The notes under the pieces: model-generated
Databases searched by the model: none
What the model saw: the letters and a program-made list of their open reading frames with translations, nothing else
What the model was told of the DNA's origin: nothing
Translations under genes and position numbers: made by a program
Part shown: positions 10,184 through 17,765 of the stretch, in pieces
How the letters are laid out: every line of letters begins with the position of its first letter
Position numbering within the stretch: the first letter of the stretch is position 1
Assembly: GCF_024606225.1 (NCBI RefSeq)
Contig: NZ_JAGRPU010000028.1
Coordinates: forward strand, 1 to 64,000
DNA from: Endozoicomonas sp. ISHI1
Lineage (GTDB): Bacteria; Pseudomonadota; Gammaproteobacteria; Pseudomonadales; Endozoicomonadaceae
DNA: 64,000 nt
Direction: 5' to 3'

Positions 10184-10693
10184 TTAAGCCATAGCAAGGC
10201 GCTTGTTTTTCACCAGTTTTTTGCGAATACGTTCCTGTTTCAGGCGCGACAGATAATCCACGAACAGTTTGCCATTCAAGTGATCCATCTCATGCTGTAC
10301 GCAGACAGCAGGCAGGCCATCGAGATCTTTTGAGTATGGGTTTCCGTCTCTGTCCAGGGCAGTCAAACGGACTTGAGCCGGACGATCCAGCAGCTCGAAA
10401 AATCCCGGGATGGACAGACAGCCTTCAGAGAGATCCGTTAATTCGTCGGTCAGAGGTTCGAACGTTGGATTGATCAGAACCATTGGCTCGTTGCCATCAT
10501 CGGAAAAGTCCATCACGACAATGCGCAGATGGATATCGACCTGAGTGGCTGCCAGACCAACGCCCCCGGATTTGTACATGGTTTCAAGCATGTCATCGAT
10601 TATTTTACGAATATCGTCGTTTACTTCAGCCACGGGCTCGGCAATGGTGCGAAGTCTTTCGTCAGGGTATTGAAGGATTTCCAGAAGCGCCAT
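10184..10693 (-). CDS. def: peptide deformylase
   Basis: 169 residues from the ATG at 10693. This start gives the standard N-terminus [10 protein letters not shown]; a TTG 12 bp upstream would add four untypical residues. The metalloenzyme removes the N-formyl group from nascent proteins. All three motifs are present: Gly-Val-Gly-Leu-Ala-Ala-Thr-Gln, Glu-Gly-Cys-Leu-Ser (metal-binding Cys) and Gln-His-Glu-Met-Asp-His (the HEXXH metal site). It is the first gene of the def-fmt-rsmB-trkA unit and pairs functionally with fmt. Confidence 0.97.
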   Translation of the reverse strand: MALLEILQYPDERLRTIAEPVAEVNDDIRKIIDDMLETMYKSGGVGLAATQVDIHLRIVVMDFSDDGNEPMVLINPTFEPLTDELTDLSEGCLSIPGFFELLDRPAQVRLTALDRDGNPYSKDLDGLPAVCVQHEMDHLNGKLFVDYLSRLKQERIRKKLVKNKRLAMA

Positions 10694-11227
10694 GGGTATT
10701 CTCAAGCTACTTTGTTTGATTAGAAGGTAATTTTAAATTTCTTTTTGGTATATAGATAGTTTTAAGTGCGAACGTTCCATTTTTAAGTATTTATTTACGG
10801 TCAGGTGCTGAACTTGATGAGAGCTGCCTGTGTTTAAAGCAGTTTTATCGGGGGAAGTAACTAGCAGCCTGTCGGACTTAAGGCTGTCCTACTGCGGTTG
10901 CAATAAATTGGTCTAAAAATTTCTTGCAATCCTCACTACGGACGCTTAAGTCCGACAGGCTGCTAGATGGTCGTGGGCTTAAGAAGAGCGCAGCATCGGA
11001 GTATGATTTCCATGGTCTTGCCATTGTCTGGCAGTCAGTCAGACAATGGCAGGCAGGGACAAGTGTATGACTGTTGGCGAGGACCGGCTGTTTGAAGTTG
11101 ATTTTTAATCGTTCAAACCCGGAAAGTTACCTATGGAGTGGTGAAGATAGGGTCAGAAAAAAGAACTTTTTTAATTTAAAGTTGTCGAAATAAATATAGA
11201 TATTGAGTAATTAACAAGGATGTAATT
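10694..11227. other. def-SPSB intergenic region
   Basis: A 534-bp divergent intergenic region. It holds MITE copy 1 (10862-10965) and an 11-bp perfect hairpin with a 9-nt loop (11020-11030 with 11040-11050). The last 120 bp before the SPSB-like gene are AT-rich. The segment 10694-10800 is also AT-rich and should carry the def operon promoter, but no clear -10/-35 pair was found. No protein-coding frame is supported. Confidence 0.6.
10862..10965. repeat. MITE-like palindromic element, copy 1
   Basis: About 100 bp with perfect 19-bp terminal inverted repeats starting GCAGCCTGTCGGACTTAAG, flanked on both sides by TA inside a CTAG context (10861-10864 and 10963-10966). The interior is itself an imperfect palindrome, so the transcript would fold into one long hairpin. 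The same element occurs at 25351-25449 and 36147-36307. This copy lies in the opposite orientation to the other two, judged from its asymmetric centre. It has no coding capacity. Confidence 0.85.
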
Positions 11228-12109
11228 ATGAATCTAACAAGCCATATTTCACATTACCTGTCGTATTTATCAATACCTTCTCTAACTTCCTGCTTTTATA
11301 GTTACTGGGCAGGAAGGAAAGTCGACCAAATGGTCCGATTGCCTGAGTGTACCTATACATCTCTATCTTTAAAAGCCTTGGAAAGTGAGGATTATACTGC
11401 TCTCTCCGCACGCACCATTTGGGATAAAGCCAAAAGCAGCAGCAATATTAACATCTACGAAGATGACCCAACAAAATTAGAACGTAATAACCCCGGTAAA
11501 GGAATAGATACTGCCATGTCGGATACCGGCTTTTCAAAAGGTATTCATATTCTGGATATTGAATGGCCGACCGGAATGCGAGGTACTCATCCGGTGATTG
11601 GGGTCGCACTGGAAGGATCCCCTAATCAAGGAATAGGTTACAGAAATCTTCTTGGCGGCACAGAGTCATCATGGGGCTGGGATATAAAAAGCAAGGAACT
11701 GCTTCATAATGGTCAAATTATAGGCAATTACCCCGAAGATAAATCAAATGGATCATTTGATGTGCCCGAAAAGATAAGCTGTATAATTGATATGAATGCA
11801 GGAGTTATAGGCTTCAAAATCGGCGGGAAATATCTGGGAGACGCATTTTCGGGGCTAAAGCATAAAACTGTTTTCCTGGCTGTGTCCGTTGTTCGGACAA
11901 GCACAGCAATCTCTGTCAACTATATCAAAGGCTCTAATACCACTCTTTCGCTACAAGATCTGTCAAAGCTGGCAATAAGAAAGCGGGTTAAATTTGAAGA
12001 GCAAATTGCCCAACTTCCTACTGCTCCACCATTAAAGAGATTCATTGCCGATCAGGAAATGACCGACGCTGATGGCAACGATGATAATACTGACCAGGAA
12101 AATATATAA
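11228..12109 (+). CDS. SPRY-domain and SOCS-box protein of the eukaryotic SPSB type
   Basis: 293 residues, start supported by AAGGA seven bases upstream. Residues about 75-235 match the B30.2/SPRY domain of animal SPSB proteins along their full length. Matching segments include Ile-Glu-Trp-Pro-Thr-x-x-Arg-Gly-Thr-His (111-121), Ser-Trp-Gly-Trp-Asp (148-152) and Tyr-Leu-Gly-x-Ala-Phe-x-Gly-Leu-Lys (202-211). After it, residues about 240-273 resemble the SPSB SOCS box: a BC-box-like Ser-Leu-x-x-Leu-Ser-x-x-x-Ile, with Ser where the usual Cys stands, then Leu-Pro-Thr-Ala-Pro-Pro-Leu-Lys resembling the Cul5 box. In animals SPSB proteins recruit Elongin B/C-Cullin 5 ubiquitin ligase to targets. 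The Trp of the SPSB peptide-binding pocket appears replaced (Val-Val-Arg-Thr). No signal peptide is seen. An effector role in a host cell and acquisition from a eukaryote are inferences. The region looks AT-richer than its neighbours. Confidence 0.85.
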   Translation: MNLTSHISHYLSYLSIPSLTSCFYSYWAGRKVDQMVRLPECTYTSLSLKALESEDYTALSARTIWDKAKSSSNINIYEDDPTKLERNNPGKGIDTAMSDTGFSKGIHILDIEWPTGMRGTHPVIGVALEGSPNQGIGYRNLLGGTESSWGWDIKSKELLHNGQIIGNYPEDKSNGSFDVPEKISCIIDMNAGVIGFKIGGKYLGDAFSGLKHKTVFLAVSVVRTSTAISVNYIKGSNTTLSLQDLSKLAIRKRVKFEEQIAQLPTAPPLKRFIADQEMTDADGNDDNTDQENI

Positions 12110-12430
12110 CTTTGCTGGCTGCTTTAACGGGTGTCTTCATCTTCCCGGCTGCTTTCCAGCCATCCTAATGTAGGCAAAAATCACTGGTTTGGATAGTTTT
12201 CTGATTTGTTCTGAAGTACAGAAAGACCGTTGCCGGTCGAGAACAATAGTGATTCAGTCTTGTCTCCGATCTGTTGTTTTATCGGCTATGGGGCCAGCGA
12301 AATAAAAAGGATAAGTCACAATTCAGTGGGCAGATTCTCTTCGTATTGAAGCGTTTGATTGCCCGATGACAGGACCCGTTGGTAAACTGCCGGGATAAAA
12401 CCAACAACAAGTGCAAGGGATCGTGAACCA
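12110..12430 (+). other. intergenic region upstream of the LysM gene
   Basis: A 321-bp gap that should carry the promoter for the LysM-dprA pair. No convincing coding frame, strong hairpin with a T-run or consensus promoter was found. Confidence 0.4.
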
Positions 12431-13459
12431 ATGAGAAGCACAGTACTGGGCATTCTTCTGCTCTGCCTGTCGTCAGCAGGGATAGCTTACGAGAATCCGA
12501 TCAAGTCAGATTCTCCCCAGGATTATCTGGTAAAAAAAGGGGACACGCTCTGGGAAATCTCCAACCGTTTTCTGAAAAGTCCCTGGCTGTGGCCTGAAAT
12601 CTGGCACGCAAACCCCCAGATACATAACCCCCATCTGATTTTCCCCGGAGACCTGGTGAGCCTTGTCTACATCGATGGTCGCCCGAGGCTGACGGTTGTC
12701 CGTCGTGGCGAGAGTGGCAGAACTGTCAAACTTAGCCCGAAAGTGAGAACACTGCCTGCTGAAGCGGCTATTCCTGCTATCCCACTCAGCGCAATCGATG
12801 CCTTTCTCAAGAGCAGCCGGGTATTTACCTCTAAACTGGCGTTAGACGGTGCTCCTTATATATTTGCTTCCAGACAGGAACGGATCATTACCGGTGCGGG
12901 AGACAAGGTTTATGCCCGGGGACCCATAGATTCACTGGACAAGAATCTCGACATTCTTAGGGCCGGAGGCGTTTTGAGGGATCCTGACAGTGGTGAAGTA
13001 CTGGGTATTATCGGCCATGAAATAGCAGGTGCCTCCCTGCAAAAAGTAGACAATGGCATTGCCAGCCTGAACATCCAGACAAGTCTTCAGGAGGTGAGGC
13101 CGGGTGATAAGGTAGTGCCGGCAGACACCTTTAGCCTCCAAACCACCTTTTTTCCCAGGGCACCTGATGCGCCGTTAGAAGGCAAAATTGTCTCTGTTGT
13201 TGATGGTGTAAAAAAAGTGGGTCAGTTCAACAGCGTCATTATTAACCGGGGTATCCGGGAAGGTTTGCGTCAGGGCGATATATTCAACGCCTACAAGAAT
13301 ACGGAGGTTAAAGATCAGATCAGTGGTGAAATGGTCAATTTGCCTCCTGAGAAAGCCGGCATGATCATGATTTATCGCCCTTTTGAAAAAGTGAGCTATG
13401 GTATTGTGCTGACGGCCTATGAAGAAATAGGTGTAGGCGATACTCTGAAAAGCCCCTGA
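12431..13459 (+). CDS. exported LysM-domain protein
   Basis: 342 residues. A signal peptide is clear (Arg-Ser-Thr, then Val-Leu-Gly-Ile-Leu-Leu-Leu-Cys-Leu-Ser-Ser-Ala-Gly-Ile-Ala, cleavage near residue 20). It is followed by one LysM domain at about residues 31-80 (Lys-Lys-Gly-Asp-Thr-Leu-Trp-Glu-Ile-Ser...Pro-His-Leu-Ile-Phe-Pro-Gly-Asp), which binds peptidoglycan. The rest has no catalytic motif known to me. The same gene precedes dprA in pseudomonads, and dprA begins six bases after its stop, so the two are co-transcribed. It probably acts in the periplasm at the cell wall. Confidence 0.88.
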   Translation: MRSTVLGILLLCLSSAGIAYENPIKSDSPQDYLVKKGDTLWEISNRFLKSPWLWPEIWHANPQIHNPHLIFPGDLVSLVYIDGRPRLTVVRRGESGRTVKLSPKVRTLPAEAAIPAIPLSAIDAFLKSSRVFTSKLALDGAPYIFASRQERIITGAGDKVYARGPIDSLDKNLDILRAGGVLRDPDSGEVLGIIGHEIAGASLQKVDNGIASLNIQTSLQEVRPGDKVVPADTFSLQTTFFPRAPDAPLEGKIVSVVDGVKKVGQFNSVIINRGIREGLRQGDIFNAYKNTEVKDQISGEMVNLPPEKAGMIMIYRPFEKVSYGIVLTAYEEIGVGDTLKSP

Positions 13460-13465
13460 GGTGCG

Positions 13466-14593
13466 ATGATTCAACAACATGACTCCAGCTGGCAGCAGTT
13501 AAAACAATGGCTGCTGCTTTCATTTCAGCCCGGACTGGGTGCGGTTCGCCTCAATGCCCTGGTCCGGGAGTTTGGTTCTGCAAGCGCTGTTTTGTCAGCC
13601 TCTTATCAGTCATTGAGGATGGGGCTGCCGGAAAAACTGGCGGCGCAATTATCGGGAAATCCTGAGACACCAGATATTACTGAGCGTCTGAACCATTGTC
13701 GACTCTGGCTGGAATCCAGTCAGGCTCATCACATTATTACCCTGCAATCGCCTCAATACCCTGCTGCTCTCAAGGAGTTAAGTGACCCTCCTCCCTTGCT
13801 TTACGTGATGGGTAATCTCGATCTGTTGAATGAGCCCCAAGTGGCCATTGTCGGAAGCCGCAGGCCGACCCCTCAGGCTCGTCGATTGGCTCAGGAGATG
13901 GCCATGGATTTGTCTCGAAAGGGACTGGTGATTACCAGCGGCATGGCGCTGGGAATTGATGCAGCCGCTCATCAGGGAGCATTGGGCAGTTATGGCAGTA
14001 CCATAGCGGTTCTGGGAACCGGGGTGGATGTGGTTTATCCAAGGAGTCATGGCGACCTTTATCAGGCTATAGCCATGCAGGGCGCAATTGTGAGTGAGTT
14101 TCCTCTGGGGACGACACCTAAACCCGGACATTTTCCAAGAAGAAATCGCATCATCAGTGGTTTGTCTGTCGGTGTTCTGGTGGTAGAAGCAGCGCTTAAC
14201 AGCGGTTCATTGATTTCGGCCAGACTGGCTGCTGAGCAGGGACGAGAAGTGTTTGCTGTACCGGGTTCTGTTTTAAATCCTCTCAGTCGTGGTTGTCATA
14301 AGCTCATAAAGGAAGGAGCTGTTCTGGTTGAATCGGCTGAGGATATCCTGGTCGAGTTACAGAGCTATCTGAGAGCTTATGTGGTATCCACCTCTGAGCC
14401 AGAACCGATCAACTCTGATTTATCAGGGGTTCAGAGAGTCATTCTGGAAATTATGAGCGCTGAAGCCATCAGTGTGGATCTGATTTGCCAGATATCAGGG
14501 CTCTCGTTTGACGAAGTTTCTGTCATTCTGACTGAGATGGAGCTGGAGGGTTTTATTGAGTCGGTGCCTGGTGGTTATATCCGAGTGGGGTAA
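13466..14593 (+). CDS. dprA: DNA-processing protein DprA (Smf)
   Basis: 375 residues. It loads RecA onto incoming single-stranded DNA during natural transformation. The Rossmann-like core is recognised from Val-Ala-Ile-Val-Gly-Ser-Arg-Arg-Pro-Thr (about 128-137), Ser-Gly-Met-Ala-Leu-Gly-Ile-Asp and the Gly-Ser-Leu-Ile-Ser-Ala-Arg-Leu-Ala region. A C-terminal winged-helix domain of the DprA_WH type follows (about 310-372). It sits immediately after the LysM gene. The next expected backbone genes (tsaC-hemF-aroE) are displaced by about 7 kb because a defence island and purEK lie between. Confidence 0.96.
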   Translation: MIQQHDSSWQQLKQWLLLSFQPGLGAVRLNALVREFGSASAVLSASYQSLRMGLPEKLAAQLSGNPETPDITERLNHCRLWLESSQAHHIITLQSPQYPAALKELSDPPPLLYVMGNLDLLNEPQVAIVGSRRPTPQARRLAQEMAMDLSRKGLVITSGMALGIDAAAHQGALGSYGSTIAVLGTGVDVVYPRSHGDLYQAIAMQGAIVSEFPLGTTPKPGHFPRRNRIISGLSVGVLVVEAALNSGSLISARLAAEQGREVFAVPGSVLNPLSRGCHKLIKEGAVLVESAEDILVELQSYLRAYVVSTSEPEPINSDLSGVQRVILEIMSAEAISVDLICQISGLSFDEVSVILTEMELEGFIESVPGGYIRVG

Positions 14594-14847
14594 TTATCTC
14601 ACTTCCTCGCCAGCTCTTGCTTCATATCGGTCAATAATAGCCTCAACCTGCATGGGCTTTGCGGTATGTCGTAATTTCGGCAGGTCGTAAAGCAGGGGCA
14701 TCCCTATGCGGGAGTGCGCCATTCCGCAAGCCATCGGGTTATAACTCGCCAATCCAAGCCGCACAGACAATGACATTCACTAATAATTTAAATCTTTCAC
14801 TTCTGGTACGATATACCACAAACTTTCGTACAAGAAATGAAATATCT

Positions 14848-15359
14848 ATGACGTTCGAAGAGTATTATCAGAAGCTTCCCATCAACAAGAAGAAGTTGAG
14901 TAATGTAAAGCAGACCATCTTGAAGCGTTTATGGGGACAAGATAGCAATCCATTTCCTAAGCCTTGGGTATCTTCCGCTGAACTGCTTGAACTGACAAGT
15001 CAGAAGTACTTTGATCGTCGAACCAGAGAGTTAAGAGATGCGTTGGGTTGTGACCTGGAATCTGCTTATCAGGAAGAATTTGAAGGCCATGCCTGGCGTT
15101 TTAGATCAGACACTCTGACTGCTCCACAAGCGCGAAAATATCTCACAAAAGCGCAAAAAGATCGTCTTTTTACTGAAGCTGAAAATACCTGTGCAACCTG
15201 CGCTACACAAACCGAAGCGGGTGTCAGAGGTTTACAAGCAGACCACAAAGTACCTCTTTCCCGCGGAGGAACTAATGATTTAGAAACTGGCAGCCTATGT
15301 GTAACAACTGCAATGTTGGGAAGAGGAGAGCTTGCGAAGGTTGCCACCTGAACTGTTAG
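14848..15359 (+). pseudogene. HNH endonuclease, frameshifted (probable restriction enzyme of the adjacent methyltransferase)
   Basis: The reading frame from ATG 14848 encodes an N-terminal region with a Lys-rich start and then the HNH core: Cys-Ala-Thr-Cys, Leu-Gln-Ala-Asp-His-Lys-Val-Pro-Leu-Ser-Arg-Gly-Gly-Thr-Asn-Asp. Just after this, at the A-run 15284-15286, the similarity jumps to another frame. That frame reads Asn-Trp-Gln-Pro-Met-Cys-Asn-Asn-Cys-Asn-Val-Gly-Lys-Arg and ends at TAG 15357-15359. Adding a single A restores a complete HNH domain with both Cys-x-x-Cys pairs, about 170 residues. As written, the frame stops at 15351 without the second Cys pair. The gene is convergent with the C5 methyltransferase at 15573-16667, a common layout for type II restriction-modification. 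A sequencing error in the A-run would also explain it. Confidence 0.7.
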
Positions 15360-15404
15360 ACCTGTTCATGGGCTTTCCCTGAAAAACATGGTGTACCTTT
15401 TATT

Positions 15405-15536
15405 TTGAACCTCAGTGAGCCAGTACTGAAGGTTATTGACAGTATCAGCGAGACTAAATCCATCAGTCGAGAAGAGGCTATCAGAATAGCTGTAGAAGCT
15501 TATCGTGAAGAATTTCTGACCAGTAAGCCGACATGA
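15405..15536 (+). pseudogene. short ribbon-helix-helix-like frame
   Basis: The frame from TTG 15405 to TGA 15536 encodes 43 residues that fit a CopG/Arc-type ribbon-helix-helix: a beta strand (Pro-Phe-Ile-Leu-Asn-Leu-Ser-Glu), a helix, Ser-Ile-Ser-Arg-Glu-Glu-Ala-Ile-Arg and a second helix ending Glu-Ala-Tyr-Arg-Glu-Glu-Phe-Leu. The similarity starts before the TTG (from about 15378), but there is no ATG and no good ribosome binding site. It may be the remnant of a small DNA-binding regulator of the neighbouring restriction-modification genes. Confidence 0.4.
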
Positions 15537-15572
15537 TTGGGTGGTATCGCTCATGCAAATGCTTGTTAATGA

Positions 15573-16667
15573 TCAGCCTGCCCGTGCAGTGAGATCCTGA
15601 TCCCTAAACATATCCATTGTTTCAAAGGCTCGATGTGATGACGCCAACTTACGAACCGGTGCTTTCTGCAGAAGTGCCTTCCTGATTTGTCTACCTACAG
15701 CCTCTGCAACAGGTGCGGGAAATGCATTGCCGACCTGTCGATAGGCATGGGTCTTTCCACCAAAAAACTCCCAATAGTCAGGAAAACCCTGAATTCTTGC
15801 AGCCATTCGAATATTCAGCAACGGCATCCCTTCGCAACCAGGCTGGATCGTTCCATCTCTTTTGAGAACGCCTATGAAACCTTCTCCTGGAATCTCATCA
15901 TCATTTGCAACTCGGTGAGCATTTACACCAAGCTCTTGCCACTGTCGTTTGGCTCTGGTAGGCCCCAGATCGGGTCCTCCATGTTTTTTAGATCCACCTA
16001 CAAGTGTCGGAGCTATTTTATCAGCCCTCTTTTTCCATTTATCAACGCCTTCCCAACCATTCGATGACATGAGATCACAAAGAGCTTCACCTACAGTTTT
16101 AGGTCGCGTATTCAGAGGTTGAGGCCAGTGAAAATGCTTAAAGTAATCAGGCTTCATTGCCACCAGGATAACTCTGGGTCTTAACTGGGGCACACCAAAA
16201 TCACTGGCCTGATGCAGCTTCCAATCAGAGAGATAACCCATCTCAAAGAGCGTATTAGATATTTCATCTCGGTAATCTTTGAACTTATCTTCCAGAAGCC
16301 CTGGAACATTTTCCAGCATCACGGCTTTAGGTTGAACCTTCTGAAGAATCTCCAGCGCCGTGGGGAAAAGATCACGTTCATCATTGCTACCAAGCTGCAT
16401 ACCGGCTTTGCTGAATGGAGGGCATGGCACTCCCCCTGCAACCAGATCAATTTGCCCCTGGTAGTCTTCAGCTTCATGTTCTGCAAAGTGCTTTAGGTCA
16501 CTCTCAATGATATTGTCCCACCCCAAGCCATGAGCCTGATTATTGAGGCGCAAAGTCTGACTGGCATGATGATCGATCTCAATGAGGGCTGCATGAGAAA
16601 AACCTGCCACGTGCAAACCTATGGCCTGACCGCCGGCACCAGCACACATTTCAATCGTTTTCATCAA
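15573..16667 (-). CDS. DNA (cytosine-5-)-methyltransferase
   Basis: 364 residues with the ordered motifs of C5 methyltransferases. These are motif I (Met-Cys-Ala-Gly-Ala-Gly-Gly-Gln-Ala-Ile-Gly-Leu, residues 7-18), motif IV (Gly-Gly-Val-Pro-Cys-Pro-Pro-Phe-Ser, with the catalytic Cys), motif VI (Leu-Glu-Asn-Val-Pro-Gly), motif VIII (Gln-Leu-Arg-Pro-Arg), motif IX (Arg-Met-Ala-Ala-Arg-Ile-Gln-Gly-Phe-Pro) and motif X (Tyr-Arg-Gln-Val-Gly-Asn-Ala-Phe-Pro). It appears intact and active. The specificity cannot be read from the sequence. It lies tail to tail with a frameshifted HNH nuclease, so it may now be an orphan methylase. Start codons 16667 and 16664 are both ATG. Confidence 0.93.
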   Translation of the reverse strand: MMKTIEMCAGAGGQAIGLHVAGFSHAALIEIDHHASQTLRLNNQAHGLGWDNIIESDLKHFAEHEAEDYQGQIDLVAGGVPCPPFSKAGMQLGSNDERDLFPTALEILQKVQPKAVMLENVPGLLEDKFKDYRDEISNTLFEMGYLSDWKLHQASDFGVPQLRPRVILVAMKPDYFKHFHWPQPLNTRPKTVGEALCDLMSSNGWEGVDKWKKRADKIAPTLVGGSKKHGGPDLGPTRAKRQWQELGVNAHRVANDDEIPGEGFIGVLKRDGTIQPGCEGMPLLNIRMAARIQGFPDYWEFFGGKTHAYRQVGNAFPAPVAEAVGRQIRKALLQKAPVRKLASSHRAFETMDMFRDQDLTARAG

Positions 16668-16694
16668 AAAACCTGTTTAATGTTCAAAACGGCA

Positions 16695-16703
16695 ATTATA
16701 CCA
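16695..16703 (-). promoter_or_regulatory. extended -10 promoter for the methyltransferase gene
   Basis: The minus strand reads TGGTATAAT (16703 to 16695), a consensus -10 box with the extended TG motif, about 28 bases upstream of the ATG at 16667. No good -35 box is seen, which is normal for extended -10 promoters. Confidence 0.45.
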
Positions 16704-16724
16704 AGTTCAACTGTATGAAAAAAA

Positions 16725-17765
16725 TCACTCCAACTCGAGATAATTTTTCAGCGCCTTCACTCTACGCTGCCGCTGCCCTTTATCCTTGGTTCTGGAAGAC
16801 ATACTTTTGCTGTAGGCTTCGACATTTTCATTGTCAGAGTCTCGGGAGCGAAGTTTTGTATAGAATTCAGTAAGTTTTCCCTTAATGCAATGAGGTTTTA
16901 TGCCTTCTCTTTCACAAAAGTCTGACAGACACCAGATGCCATAAAGATGTGAAACGCCTCCGACATTGAACTTTTGATACTCAATATCCAAAGATTTCAT
17001 AAAGTCAGTAACAAGTGAAAACCTGGCTTTGATGTAACTCCAGTCTAGAGTTTCTTTACTGTACTTCTCATAAAGCTCATCCAATATATTCTGGTTCGCA
17101 TGCAATGGCTTCCCCTCAATTTGCTGAAACATTATTTCCGAAATAAATTCGTAATGCTCCATCCTGGCGACATCTGTACCTTCCAGTCGCTCTCTCCAAA
17201 ATGGGATTTCAGAAACCCTTTCGATAAGGTCAAGAAGCTGGCTTCCATGATACTTTGACCTTCTCAACTCTTGTCCCTTCAATGGCTCCCCGTTACGGTT
17301 TAGTCTGTCGAATATATTATCTATTACTTCTTTATCTGAAGTATCTATATATTCAATGGGAATAACATACCTCCAAAACCGTTTTTTATAATCAGTCAAA
17401 TTCTTTTCATCTAAATCCCTAAAGTACACCCCGGCTATTTTTTCATCATGAAAAGGTGTGTTTTCAAACTCATCTGATGCCGGTATTTCATTTTTTAAAA
17501 ACCGAACTATAGAGGTCAAACGCTGCTTGCCGTCGATGACATCATATTTTGTTTTACCTGTATCATCGTCTATTTTTTGATGTAAAAAAATAGGCGGAAT
17601 GGGAAAGTTTTTAAGCAAGCTATCAATGAAAAATGACTGTTTTTCGTCGCTCCAAACACTGTCCCTTTGGTAAGCAGGGGCAAAATTATATTTGTTCAGT
17701 AAGTAGCTCTCCCAGAAGTTAGCCACCGTGATCGTGTTCGTTTCTCGCATCAGGCTGACTGACAT
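16725..17765 (-). CDS. DUF262-family protein, partner of the SIR2-like gene
   Basis: 346 residues. The N-terminal DUF262 (ParB/sulfiredoxin-like, as in the GmrS part of GmrSD) is shown by Tyr-Gln-Arg-Asp-Ser-Val-Trp-Ser (32-39) and the nucleotide-binding motif Asp-Gly-Lys-Gln-Arg-Leu-Thr (78-84). The C-terminal half has no DUF1524 HNH nuclease motif, so it is not a full GmrSD enzyme. The start at 17765 has an AGGAG nine bases upstream and overlaps the end of the upstream SIR2-like gene by 16 bp, which implies coupled expression. DUF262 proteins are linked to defence against phage or modified DNA. A role as sensor or regulator for the SIR2 NADase-like partner is inferred. Confidence 0.85.
   Translation of the reverse strand: MSVSLMRETNTITVANFWESYLLNKYNFAPAYQRDSVWSDEKQSFFIDSLLKNFPIPPIFLHQKIDDDTGKTKYDVIDGKQRLTSIVRFLKNEIPASDEFENTPFHDEKIAGVYFRDLDEKNLTDYKKRFWRYVIPIEYIDTSDKEVIDNIFDRLNRNGEPLKGQELRRSKYHGSQLLDLIERVSEIPFWRERLEGTDVARMEHYEFISEIMFQQIEGKPLHANQNILDELYEKYSKETLDWSYIKARFSLVTDFMKSLDIEYQKFNVGGVSHLYGIWCLSDFCEREGIKPHCIKGKLTEFYTKLRSRDSDNENVEAYSKSMSSRTKDKGQRQRRVKALKNYLELE

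Noticed and set aside
10862-10965. Palindromic elements considered as integron attC sites or simple terminators
   Set aside because: Target duplications, three near-identical copies and long perfect terminal repeats fit a mobile element better; no integrase or cassette array is present.
16725-17765. DUF262 protein considered as a complete GmrSD type IV restriction enzyme
   Set aside because: The C-terminal half lacks the DUF1524 His-Asn-His nuclease motif.
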